Source of the DNA: EW11 sp035765635
Lineage (GTDB): Bacteria > Verrucomicrobiota > Verrucomicrobiia > Opitutales > Opitutaceae
NCBI GenBank assembly: GCA_035765635.1
Contig: DASTWZ010000009.1
Coordinates: forward strand, 62,001-126,000
DNA: 64,000 nt
Direction: 5' to 3'
Shown one piece after another: positions 55,701-63,238 of the stretch (its first letter is position 1; the number at the start of each line of letters is the position of its first letter). Position numbers and translations under genes: made by a program. The notes beneath the pieces were generated by a model, which saw nothing but the letters and a program-made list of their open reading frames with translations, was not told the origin of the DNA and searched no databases.

Positions 55701-56982
55701 CTCCGGTCTTGAACCACCCGTCGCTTGTGAACGTTTCCTGATTCAGCGTTGGGTGGTTGTAGTAACCATTCGTCACCGTGATGCCTCGCACCTGCAGGCT
55801 GCCAATCTTGCCTTCCGGAACTGGCGCATCGGAACGATCGACAATGCGAATCGAGACCCCGGGCACGGGAAGACCGACTTCGACAAAGGGATCGGCGTCT
55901 GTCGTGCGATCGAGTGTGAAACGATCGGAGAACGTCACGCCAGACGAGGTTTCCGACATGCCCCAGGCGGGACGCATGGCCGTGGGCGGAAGTCCATGTG
56001 GGACGAGCAGCTCGATGAAACGCCGCGCGGTCTTGCTCACGATCGCTTCACCGCCGTTGAGGATGAAACGAAGCGAGCCGAGCTGCCAGCGCCGGGGATT
56101 TTGGTCTTCGAGTTGATCGTTAACCAGACCGAACGCGAAATTCGGCGCCCACGTGATGCTGACTTTGTAGTTGTGCATCCAGTCGAGCCAGCGAAGCGGA
56201 TCGGAAAGGATGTAATCGGGACGCAGCTGAAGTTGCCGGCAGCCGATGCACACGTCGTGCACGTGAAACATGACGAGTCCGCCGACGTGATCCAGGGGCA
56301 TCCAATTCAGCGAGATGTCGTGTTCATTGAAGGCGTTCATCTGGGCCGTCGCCGCGGAGCGTCCCAGGATGTTGCGATGAGTCAGTTGGACCGCTTTCGG
56401 CGTTCCCGTGCTGCCGGAGGTGAGGAGCAGGAGCGCCAGGTCGTCGAGTTGACTCGGGTGAAACGTCGCATCCGCGGGATGCCGCCGGAGCGTATTCACG
56501 GTCAGGATACGGAAGGACTTGTCCGCGCTGACCAGAGACTGCAAGTCGGGCGCGTTCGAGTCGGCTGCCAAAATGGGCGGATGATCGAGAAGGCGCCAGG
56601 CATTGCGCAGCTTGGCCACGGTCGCATTCTCGGCGGTGTACGCGGGGGGAAGTCCGAGAGGAACCGGAATGATTCCTCCGAGCACACAGGCCCAGAAGGC
56701 GGGGATGAAATCCTGGTTGTGCTCCAACTGAAACAAAACATGAGCCCCGGCCTTCAGACCTGCTTGCCGCAGCCCTCCGAGGATCTGCTTCGCCTGCTCC
56801 AGAAGCACAGGGTAGGTCAGCCGGATTTCCTGACCATCCGCTTGCACGCAGATCACCTCATGCGAGGGAAAACATTTCGCGGCATTCACCAGCGCCTGTC
56901 CAAGCGACGCGAACTGCTCGGGGTGACGCACGGACTCACCATGGCTGACCGAGAGGCGGGGTGACTGGAGCGAATTGGACAT
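52795..56982 (-). CDS. Adenylation-ketoreductase-carrier-thioesterase synthetase 3 (first in operon order)
   Basis: 1395 residues from ATG 56982, 22 bases after the GT4 gene stop. Adenylation motifs are LLLLTSGSTGTPKAV, WMPLDHVGGLVMFHVHDV, RPAWGMSETSSGVT, GREKDVIIINGANYHSHEIE and KTAIGKIQR. The ketoreductase has VTGGLGGIGCELV, AFSSVLGYFGG and Tyr in SGYAAANSALDG. The carrier Ser is 1089 in FFEIGGKSLHAA. The thioesterase has Cys1222 in AGHCFGG, Asp in LIDSVVG and His in GDHASML. The three synthetases clearly arose by tandem duplication. This one and synthetase 1 share VPGGxSDAIVFxD at the thioesterase start. No clear Shine-Dalgarno is seen before the ATG. Confidence 0.87.
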   Translation of the reverse strand: MSNSLQSPRLSVSHGESVRHPEQFASLGQALVNAAKCFPSHEVICVQADGQEIRLTYPVLLEQAKQILGGLRQAGLKAGAHVLFQLEHNQDFIPAFWACVLGGIIPVPLGLPPAYTAENATVAKLRNAWRLLDHPPILAADSNAPDLQSLVSADKSFRILTVNTLRRHPADATFHPSQLDDLALLLLTSGSTGTPKAVQLTHRNILGRSAATAQMNAFNEHDISLNWMPLDHVGGLVMFHVHDVCIGCRQLQLRPDYILSDPLRWLDWMHNYKVSITWAPNFAFGLVNDQLEDQNPRRWQLGSLRFILNGGEAIVSKTARRFIELLVPHGLPPTAMRPAWGMSETSSGVTFSDRFTLDRTTDADPFVEVGLPVPGVSIRIVDRSDAPVPEGKIGSLQVRGITVTNGYYNHPTLNQETFTSDGWFKTGDLGVLRDGRLTLTGREKDVIIINGANYHSHEIEAVVEGVDGVETSFTAVCGVRLPARDTDQLAIFYCPHPSHRGDLPALERAIRQAVISHIGANPDTILALEKTQIPKTAIGKIQRSQLRQAFENGLLKSEITIPSQPSWFWRRSWTLEPIDASPATSNSVQWILVNRDQSDAAVKLASLQPGRRSHIVSHGSSFAIGATFSHTAELNTARDYKRLVAELIARDGYPENIALFWTASEASLAESGIGGPLAELSSILYFAQALGEHEQTGTKCSLRVFTTRSQAVRQSDVIQAERAALTGFLRSLPEEMPWLSASIVDLPNADLNAQLRSIALELAQPCRAREVAFRGGERLVVRLESVSDAGGSSPLPLKKGGFYCVTGGLGGIGCELVRYLCGEQQARVLVLGRTAWARLRPEQQAFVAELQDIARGVEYASVDVGDAAAVDNAIRAATTTAKAELDGVFHLAGVYRPGALHDEGQASLLSAFSPKLAGAENLARHLDGNPDALFVAFSSVLGYFGGYLHSGYAAANSALDGFVHELRRRGRKNSFSLGWSTWADRGMNRGLGNADATRAKGYLEIDLESGLQSLLSTLRGADAHVLIGLDHAHLRIRQESGGIASSETVGARIAPRSETERQLARIWAEVLKRADVGVTDNFFEIGGKSLHAARIFARMEKQWGKALPLATLFKAPTIAALAAQLEAAGQPADSICRIDVLQPNGSLPPLFCVPGGASDAIVFRDLAAELGSERPFYALQAAGLDATGMDTELVEISGIAQAFLTQIKKIQPHGPYHLAGHCFGGLLVYEVAQILRSQGEKVGFLGLIDSVVGATLPTEMRITRAEKLAHHWAQMRGRSVYSKFHYVWSRLVGYREAKESRRRLHESFARIGELHRRYKVRPYAGSLTLLMARDSFFTSRPARDPRLFWKAKAEGGADVRLVAGDHASMLQKPYVRDLAVHLNTCLTEGSARGSE

Positions 56983-57004
56983 GTGAGTTGAAGGAGGAAG
57001 CGGA

Positions 57005-58168
57005 TTAGGAAGTCCGCGTAAGATGAGCAGGCACGGCCGACAGGTGCGGAGCAGCCGGAAGCAGTTTCTGGTATAAATCGGCCATTTCGGCGGCCGTTTG
57101 ATCCCAAGAGAAGGTGGCGGAGCGTTGCAGCCCGGCCGGGATCAGCCGCGCACGCAGGGGTTCGTCGGACGCGAGTTGCAGGAGTTGTTTGGCGAACGCG
57201 CCCGGGTCGAGCGTGGGAAAGAACAGCGCCCGGTCCTCCAGCAGTTCGCGATGGACGGCCAACTCGGATGCGAGGACGGGAACGCCGCAGGCCATCGCTT
57301 CCAGCGCCGGAAGATCGAAGCCCTCGCCGCGCGAAGGGGCCAGAAACACCCGCGCGTGTTGCAGCAACTCGAGGCACTCGGCATCGCTTCGATAGCCGGT
57401 CCAGCAGATCGTGTCCGTCACACCCAGGTCTCTGCTCAACTGCAATAGAAACCTGCCAAACTCGGGATCGCGGCTGATTCCGGAAACCACGAGCCGCAGC
57501 GGGGAAGCTGGCTGCGTTTTTCGCAGCTCAGCCCATCCGCGAATCACGGTTTCCAGATTCTTCCGAGGAGAAATGGCTCCGAGGTAGTAGGCATAAGGCC
57601 CAGCGATCTTCAGCTCGCGGTGGAGAACTCCAGGAAGCGCTTTTGACGCGGGCCTAAAATGCTCTGCCAATATCCCATTGTAGATCGACGACACTTTTCC
57701 GCGACAAAAAGGAAACCGCTCGACGATCTCCTGGCGCACACTGTTGCTGACCGTGAGCACGTGATCGGCGCGGCGCAGGGTCCTGGGCGTGAGGACGCGC
57801 ACGATCCTGTCCCTCATTCCCGCGTGATCGGCTGGATGTGTGAGTGGAAGAAGATCGTGAACGTGCGCGAGGACGCGGCAACCGGTGAAAGGCGGGGCGA
57901 TGCGCTGGACGTGCAGCAGGTCGAGTCGTTGCGAACGGGCGAGGACGGGCAGGACGAACGATCGTTGAAGCAGCGGATCGGAAATGCCGACGCGCACGAG
58001 TTTGACATTGGGCGCGACGCTGAAATCCGGCTCGTAATCCCGCTTGATGAAGAGCGAAAACCGAACGTCCGGCAGCAGAGGCGGCACGCGTTCAGCCAGC
58101 ATGCGAACGACGCGCTCCACGCCGCCCACACGTTTTCCCAACAGATGTGCGTCAATTCCGACGTGCAT
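57005..58168 (-). CDS. GT4 family glycosyltransferase
   Basis: 387 residues from ATG 58168, which lies 17 bases inside the end of the GT2 gene. GT-B fold: N-terminal HVGIDAHLLGKRVGGVERVV with the glycine-rich acceptor loop, DHVLTVSNSVRQEIVERF in the middle, and the C-terminal donor domain with AYYLGAISPRKNLETVIRGW and the E-x7-E motif in APSRGEGFDLPALEAMACG. It would transfer a sugar from a nucleotide-sugar donor to the lipid-linked repeat unit of the polysaccharide at the cytoplasmic face. Donor and linkage are not readable from the sequence. Confidence 0.9.
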   Translation of the reverse strand: MHVGIDAHLLGKRVGGVERVVRMLAERVPPLLPDVRFSLFIKRDYEPDFSVAPNVKLVRVGISDPLLQRSFVLPVLARSQRLDLLHVQRIAPPFTGCRVLAHVHDLLPLTHPADHAGMRDRIVRVLTPRTLRRADHVLTVSNSVRQEIVERFPFCRGKVSSIYNGILAEHFRPASKALPGVLHRELKIAGPYAYYLGAISPRKNLETVIRGWAELRKTQPASPLRLVVSGISRDPEFGRFLLQLSRDLGVTDTICWTGYRSDAECLELLQHARVFLAPSRGEGFDLPALEAMACGVPVLASELAVHRELLEDRALFFPTLDPGAFAKQLLQLASDEPLRARLIPAGLQRSATFSWDQTAAEMADLYQKLLPAAPHLSAVPAHLTRTS

Positions 58169-59123
58169 GCGCGGAATCGAGTTCGCCGGCGACTCCGAGG
58201 ATATCCGCCAGACATTTGAGGCTTACATGAAACGAGAGACGACCGCCGTGCGGGCGTACGATCAAACGCAGTCCGCGCAAGGCGACGCGAGCCGCCAGAC
58301 CCGCCGCCAGCGAGACGCGCGCGAATGCGCGCCCTGCCGGGCCGGTGGATGCGTCGATCAGCCGCAGAAAATTGCGCTGTTGGAGAACACCATTGCGGAT
58401 GACGATTTGGTCCGACTTGGAACTTCCGCCGCAGAGATGTTTGATCGCATGATCATCGATGCGGTGAATGGTCCAGCCGGCGTTCACGATTCGCCGGCAG
58501 AGATCGATGTCCTCCGCATAGAGGAAAAAAGCGGGATCGAAGCCGTCGACGGCCGCATAGGCCTCGGGACGAATCAGCATGCAGACTCCCGAGATCCAGC
58601 CGACCTGCATTTCGCGACCGAAACTATGCTCGACGAAGATGCCGGCGAACGAACGCGAGCGCGGAAAAAGCGAAGAGAGCAGCAGCGATTGGTTAAACAC
58701 CACGCGGGCTGTCGGCAAATGCCCGTAGGTCTTCGGCTGGCGTGTTCCATCCATCAGGCGCACCAGTGGCGCGACGGCGCCCGCACGCGGATGGCGCAGC
58801 ATGAAATCGCGCAGCTTTCCGGGTGTGTCCTCGAGGAGCACCGTGTCGCTGTTGAGAAGAAGAACGAACTCGCCACGGCTGATCGCGAAGCCCTGGTTGT
58901 TGGCCACGCCGAAACCGGGATTGTTTTTGTTTTCGATCCGCCGCACTTCGGGAAACTCGTCCCGCAGCATCTCGACCGATCCGTCCGCCGAATTGTTATC
59001 GACCACGATGATCTCGATCTCCGCGCTTCGAGCGTAGGTGCGGATCGACGCCAGACAGTCTGCGAGCAACTGCCGCGTGTTGTAACTGACGATGATAATG
59101 GAGATGGCGGGTGTCGCATCCAC
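58152..59123 (-). CDS. GT2 family glycosyltransferase (rhamnosyltransferase-like)
   Basis: 323 residues. The GT-A fold opens with ISIIIVSYNTRQLLADCLAS, the nucleotide-binding EIIVVDNNSADGS and the metal-binding DxD-like pair in LLLNSDTVLLED. An ED-type motif is in FFLYAEDIDLCRRI. This set is typical of WbbL/RfbF-like rhamnosyltransferases and related GT2 enzymes of O-antigen and exopolysaccharide synthesis. The C-terminal helices (RVSLAAGLAARVALRGLRLI) are likely membrane-associated. It is translated just after the two acyltransferase genes and overlaps the GT4 gene. Confidence 0.9.
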   Translation of the reverse strand: MDATPAISIIIVSYNTRQLLADCLASIRTYARSAEIEIIVVDNNSADGSVEMLRDEFPEVRRIENKNNPGFGVANNQGFAISRGEFVLLLNSDTVLLEDTPGKLRDFMLRHPRAGAVAPLVRLMDGTRQPKTYGHLPTARVVFNQSLLLSSLFPRSRSFAGIFVEHSFGREMQVGWISGVCMLIRPEAYAAVDGFDPAFFLYAEDIDLCRRIVNAGWTIHRIDDHAIKHLCGGSSKSDQIVIRNGVLQQRNFLRLIDASTGPAGRAFARVSLAAGLAARVALRGLRLIVRPHGGRLSFHVSLKCLADILGVAGELDSAHARRN

Positions 59124-59131
59124 GGTCGGTC

Positions 59132-59668
59132 TTACTCCTCGGAATGCGTGAACTCTGGCTCCAGGAAGAACGTGAACGGAGGCACATCCTCCGTGACCAC
59201 GGCGCTGGCTCCGATGAACGAGTTCGCCCCAATTTTCACCGGACCGATGATGCGACTGCCACAGCCCAGAATGATGTCGTCTTCGATCACGATGCGTCCG
59301 TCACGGGTCACGTCTCGCGGATCGAGCATGACCGTGTTGTGATGCACCAAGTGAAGATTCTTGCCGGCGACGCATTCGTCGCAGATCGCCACGCAATTCG
59401 GATGATAGATGATGAATCCCGCGTCGATTTGCGCGCCTGATCCGATATCGATCGAGAAGCAGACGATGTTCACGTAACGCAGGAATGTCGCGATGCGCCG
59501 AAATCCTTTTGCGTGAACGAAGGCCTGGAGGCGAAAAATCAAAACGGCGAGTGCCGGCGGATCGAAAAGCACCTTCAAGTAAGAAATCCAACCGTACCGT
59601 TTCCCGGACCGCTCGGCGCGTTCGCGAAGATCCTGCGCGATCAAAAAGCGTGTGCGCGCAAACGTCAT
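59132..59668 (-). CDS. Hexapeptide-repeat acyltransferase (serine-acetyltransferase-like) 1
   Basis: 178 residues. An N-terminal helical part (TFARTRFLIAQDLRERAERS and a hydrophobic DPPALAVLIFRLQAF) precedes a left-handed beta-helix with repeats such as IDIGSGAQIDAGFIIY, VIEDDIILGCGSRIIG and VKIGANSFIGASAVVTEDV. The active-site His lies in HLVHHNTV. Such enzymes acetylate sugars or serine. In polysaccharide operons they usually add O-acetyl groups to a sugar. It starts within the stop of its paralogue at 59665-60222 (ATGA). Confidence 0.82.
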   Translation of the reverse strand: MTFARTRFLIAQDLRERAERSGKRYGWISYLKVLFDPPALAVLIFRLQAFVHAKGFRRIATFLRYVNIVCFSIDIGSGAQIDAGFIIYHPNCVAICDECVAGKNLHLVHHNTVMLDPRDVTRDGRIVIEDDIILGCGSRIIGPVKIGANSFIGASAVVTEDVPPFTFFLEPEFTHSEE

Positions 59669-60222
59669 GCGACCTCCGCCATGCTCCGCGCTTTCAGGTG
59701 CCTGCCGTGCAGCACGTGTTCGTCCGGAATGGACGCCGCGACAACGGTGTTTGGCGCGATAAAAACGCGATCGCCAATTGTCAGGTTGCCGATGATGCGC
59801 ACGCCGGCGCTGATCACGACATCGTCACCGATATCGATGTAATCATTCACCACATCGAGACCGGGGCGCGGTCCGATCGTCATCGTCACTTGGTGTGCGA
59901 CGGTGCAGTTCTTTCCGATGCGCGTGTGATTGTGGATCATCACGCCATTCGGGTTCAGCATGATGAAGCCTTCTCCGATCGTGGCGTCGGCCTCGATCTC
60001 CGTGGTGAACAGCACCATGTTCGCGATGCCGAGCAGCTTCGTCAGCGGGCGCAGTCGCTTGCCGTACAAAAATTTTTGCACACGAAAGATCAAAAGCGCG
60101 ATTCCGGCGGGAGAGAACGCGATGGAGAGCGAGGAGCCCAGCCCCGGCTTGCGTCGCTCGTACGCGACCCGACGCCGGATATCGGACTTCATCAAACGAA
60201 TGGTTTCGGACCAGGTTTGCAT
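59665..60222 (-). CDS. Hexapeptide-repeat acyltransferase (serine-acetyltransferase-like) 2
   Basis: 185 residues from ATG 60222; an upstream in-frame start at 60270 would overlap the flippase stop and lacks homology. It is a paralogue of the next gene: SFSP-type hydrophobic helix (SPAGIALLIFRVQKFLYGK), then hexapeptides TEIEADATIGEGFIML, IHNHTRIGKNCTVAH with the likely catalytic His, and VRIIGNLTIGDRVFIAPNTVV. The two acyltransferases probably modify different positions or different sugars of the same repeat unit. Acyl donor (acetyl-CoA or other) is not visible. Confidence 0.82.
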   Translation of the reverse strand: MQTWSETIRLMKSDIRRRVAYERRKPGLGSSLSIAFSPAGIALLIFRVQKFLYGKRLRPLTKLLGIANMVLFTTEIEADATIGEGFIMLNPNGVMIHNHTRIGKNCTVAHQVTMTIGPRPGLDVVNDYIDIGDDVVISAGVRIIGNLTIGDRVFIAPNTVVAASIPDEHVLHGRHLKARSMAEVA

Positions 60223-60227
60223 GTGGT

Positions 60228-61667
60228 TCAGGTTTTCCGTGCCCGCAGGAGCATGTTGATGCCGTTCCATTCCTCTTCGCTAAGCGCGCCGAGGAGCTTC
60301 ATGGCCGAGATGTAAACGACCAGGCCGACAACGGCCGCGAGCGGCCAGTAGGCGAGAGGTATCCAGAAAACAGATACCATCATGATCCCGGTGGCCACGA
60401 CCGGCCGCCAGACCAAGGGGAGGGGATTGATTCCACAGAGATGAGGCGCGAAGAGGACAAACCGCGCGCTGAGTTGGAGGAGGCAACCGCCCGCCAGGCC
60501 GATCGCCGCACCGCGGACGCCCATCGTCGAGATGCCGCCAAAGAGCATGCCCAATGTGGCGATTGCGCCGATCGCCACGGTCTGCAGATCGTAACGCTGT
60601 TTGCCGCAGGCCACGATCGCCGACGAAAGCACTTGGTCGAATGCCATGAAGACGCACAGCCAGATGTTGATCTGCAGCAGAGGAGCCGCCGCCACATACA
60701 CGTCAGGATTCCTGAAGATCACGGCGAGAAGTGGTTTCGCGAGCAGGGTGACAAGTCCCGCGACGGGCAGCGTGCCCATGGCCATCATCTTGATTCCGTC
60801 CTGCGCCGCACGGCTCAATAGCGTGACCGAATCCTTGGCCAGGAGGCTGAGCCTCGGCATCAGATTCGCCACGATCGCCGTGGGCAACAACAGGGCAATG
60901 TCGACGATGACGTAGGAAGCGCCAAATTGCCCGGCCGCGCGATCGCCCTGCATCCACGGCAGCATCAGCGGAGCGGCAAAACGTGAGATCGCGACGAAGA
61001 CCGTGATGCCCGCAAACACCGGCACCTGGGCGATGATGCTCTTGAAGAAATTTCGCTCGAACCGCCACAGGCCGTTCGCCGCGTCCCGCCGAATACACAG
61101 CCAATAAGCGATCAGAACCAACCAGCGCACAGCGACGAGCACGGTGATAACTGTCAGGATATCCCACTTAAGGAGGACAAAGATCGCGCCGATCATCGTC
61201 CGTCCAAGCGTTTCAAGGGCCTGGAGAACGCCGAGCGAGGCGGTCTTTTCCAGGCCGACGAGGATGGGTACGAAGCAAACGTACAACGCCGTCGCCGGCA
61301 TGGTGCCCGTGATGATGACAAGGCCCTTGGAGACTTCCGGGCTGTAGCCGCCGAAGCGGGAAAGGCCGAGCAGCACGAAGCCGACTGCGACACTCACAAC
61401 GAGTGCGAAAACGGCGCTGTGAAGGAGATACTTTTTGATCTCGTCTCGATGCAGCGAAATCTCGCGCATGAGAAAAATCTGCAGCCCGAGCAGAGGGAAG
61501 AGCTCCGCCACGAGAAAGAAGGAAAAAAGCGTGCGAAACACGCCCAGGTCGCCGGCGCCTCGATGGGCAATCAGCCAGACCAGGATCAGTCCACTGAGTG
61601 ACGAGACTAGCCTTCCGCCCGTGAGAAGGAGACTGCCACGGATGGGACTGGCTTTGCGGCCGCTCAT
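60228..61667 (-). CDS. Wzx-like polysaccharide flippase
   Basis: 479 residues with about 12-14 hydrophobic segments. The N-terminus GSLLLTGGRLVSSLSGLILVWLI followed by GAGDLGVFRTLFSF matches the polysaccharide-biosynthesis/MATE-like flippase family. Positive loops (HRDEIKKYLL, CIRRDAANGLWRFERN) fit the inside-positive rule. It would move the lipid-linked repeat unit across the inner membrane. It overlaps the O-antigen ligase gene stop by ATGA and is followed after five bases by the acyltransferase start. Confidence 0.9.
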   Translation of the reverse strand: MSGRKASPIRGSLLLTGGRLVSSLSGLILVWLIAHRGAGDLGVFRTLFSFFLVAELFPLLGLQIFLMREISLHRDEIKKYLLHSAVFALVVSVAVGFVLLGLSRFGGYSPEVSKGLVIITGTMPATALYVCFVPILVGLEKTASLGVLQALETLGRTMIGAIFVLLKWDILTVITVLVAVRWLVLIAYWLCIRRDAANGLWRFERNFFKSIIAQVPVFAGITVFVAISRFAAPLMLPWMQGDRAAGQFGASYVIVDIALLLPTAIVANLMPRLSLLAKDSVTLLSRAAQDGIKMMAMGTLPVAGLVTLLAKPLLAVIFRNPDVYVAAAPLLQINIWLCVFMAFDQVLSSAIVACGKQRYDLQTVAIGAIATLGMLFGGISTMGVRGAAIGLAGGCLLQLSARFVLFAPHLCGINPLPLVWRPVVATGIMMVSVFWIPLAYWPLAAVVGLVVYISAMKLLGALSEEEWNGINMLLRARKT

Positions 61668-63226
61668 GCGAGGATCTCCCGTTGTGCCGCGAGTTTTCGC
61701 TCGTTGGACACGATCTGGTGGAGCGTCAGCAACAGGGCATTCGCCAGAATGAGGATGAGCACGGACTTGTCGTCATACGCGAGTTCCAGCATGAAATAAA
61801 TCTGCGTGGCGATCGTGGCGCCGAACAAACCGGCCGCGGACCAAAACAGAGCGGGATCCGGTGTCTTGAGACAGTCCCATGCCGTTCGGAGGAGCCGCCA
61901 TTGGTACCACGCGAAAAGCAGCAGGCCGATCACGCCGAGTTCAACCAGGACCAGGAGGTACTTGTTGTGCACCTGTAGCGGCACGATGATCTGTTTGCCG
62001 TTGACGACGCCGTTGTAGGATTCGAGCCCTTCGATGGCCCCGTAAACCCGCGGTTGGCCAGGAGCCAGCCAGGAGGCGCTTTGCTGATTCAGTGAACGGC
62101 CCGCCAAGCTCGCCTCGACAAAGTTTCCCGGTCCGGTCCCAAGAATCGGATGCTCGGTGCTCAGCCGGAAGGACGTCATCACCATGCGCAGCCGCGAAGA
62201 CGAAGCGCCTTCGTCGCCTTTGAAAATGCGGTCGAGAACCGGCTGAATGAAAATGCCGAGAACCACCGCGGCCAAGGCCGCCATGAGTCCCAGCCCCATC
62301 CAGGTTCGCCGGCGCATCCTCTTGAAGAGAACGGCCACCACCAGGATCGAGACAAACGCGCACACGCAGGCGACCCAAGCGGTGCGCGAGAAAGTCACGA
62401 GCACGGCCGACATGCTGGCTGCCACCGCGCAAAGCGAACCGATTCGCCAAAGCGGATTGCGGACAAAGGCGAGCCCGAGAATTGGCAGGGTGAAGAAAAC
62501 GTGCAGACCGGCTTGTTGATTGACTTGGCCAAACGTGCCGGACGCGCGGACATGCAGCGCGCTTTCGCCGCCGCCACTAAAATTGATGAGCGGTAAACTC
62601 GAGGAGGAGAAAAGTGTGATGAAGCCGATCGGCTTGTGGAGTCGCCAGCTCACCCAGACGACGGCCGCCTGACTTGCGACGGCGAACGCCAAAGCCGCCA
62701 TGACGGCGAGGAATTCGGCCCGCGTGCGAATCGCGGCGGGCAACACCAGGAGAAACGCGAGCATCTTCCACCAGTGCATGATTTGTTGAATGCCACCGAT
62801 CGAAGGCGCGGTGAAAAACATCAGCACGACCCAGCAACAGATCGCCACGTACGCGGTCGCCGCGGAGGGCCAGGCAAAAGGTCTTTTTCGCGAGACGATC
62901 CATTCGAGGGCCACTCGGGCCAGCAGGAGATAGAAGGCCAGGTCCGAAGCCGATATCACCAAGGTGGGCGCGGGAAAGTTGGCGTGCGGAGGCGCCCCAA
63001 TCTCGAACACCTTTTCGACGCTGAGCGGGTGGAGCAAAATCCAAAGGACGACGAGCACCACCCGTTGATTTGGCACGATCAGCAGCGCGATGCCGCCCGC
63101 GATCGCCATGTAGAGAGCGATCTGGTACGAGAGCTTGATGTCGGAGACGAGCAGGCAAAGGAACGCCAGTAACGCCGCCGAAATCACGGCGAGGATGGTT
63201 TCTCCTTGTTTGCTGCTGTACGTCAC
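61664..63226 (-). CDS. O-antigen ligase/polymerase (Wzy_C family)
   Basis: 520 residues with 11-12 hydrophobic segments. The large periplasmic loop carries the family motif SSSRLRMVMTSFRLSTEHPI followed by LGTGPGNF, and the region RTAWVACVCAFVSILVVAVL is the usual segment before it. The family includes WaaL ligases and Wzy polymerases; in an operon with Wzx and Wza a Wzy-type polymerase is more likely. It lies 12 bases after the Wzc-like gene. Confidence 0.87.
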   Translation of the reverse strand: MTYSSKQGETILAVISAALLAFLCLLVSDIKLSYQIALYMAIAGGIALLIVPNQRVVLVVLWILLHPLSVEKVFEIGAPPHANFPAPTLVISASDLAFYLLLARVALEWIVSRKRPFAWPSAATAYVAICCWVVLMFFTAPSIGGIQQIMHWWKMLAFLLVLPAAIRTRAEFLAVMAALAFAVASQAAVVWVSWRLHKPIGFITLFSSSSLPLINFSGGGESALHVRASGTFGQVNQQAGLHVFFTLPILGLAFVRNPLWRIGSLCAVAASMSAVLVTFSRTAWVACVCAFVSILVVAVLFKRMRRRTWMGLGLMAALAAVVLGIFIQPVLDRIFKGDEGASSSRLRMVMTSFRLSTEHPILGTGPGNFVEASLAGRSLNQQSASWLAPGQPRVYGAIEGLESYNGVVNGKQIIVPLQVHNKYLLVLVELGVIGLLLFAWYQWRLLRTAWDCLKTPDPALFWSAAGLFGATIATQIYFMLELAYDDKSVLILILANALLLTLHQIVSNERKLAAQREILA

Positions 63227-63238
63227 GATCGCGCAGGG

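Noticed and set aside
54826..56964. Plus-strand open frame of 712 codons opposite synthetase 3
   Set aside because: An antisense shadow of the adenylation domain; low-complexity Arg/Gln/Asp-rich translation and no recognisable motif.
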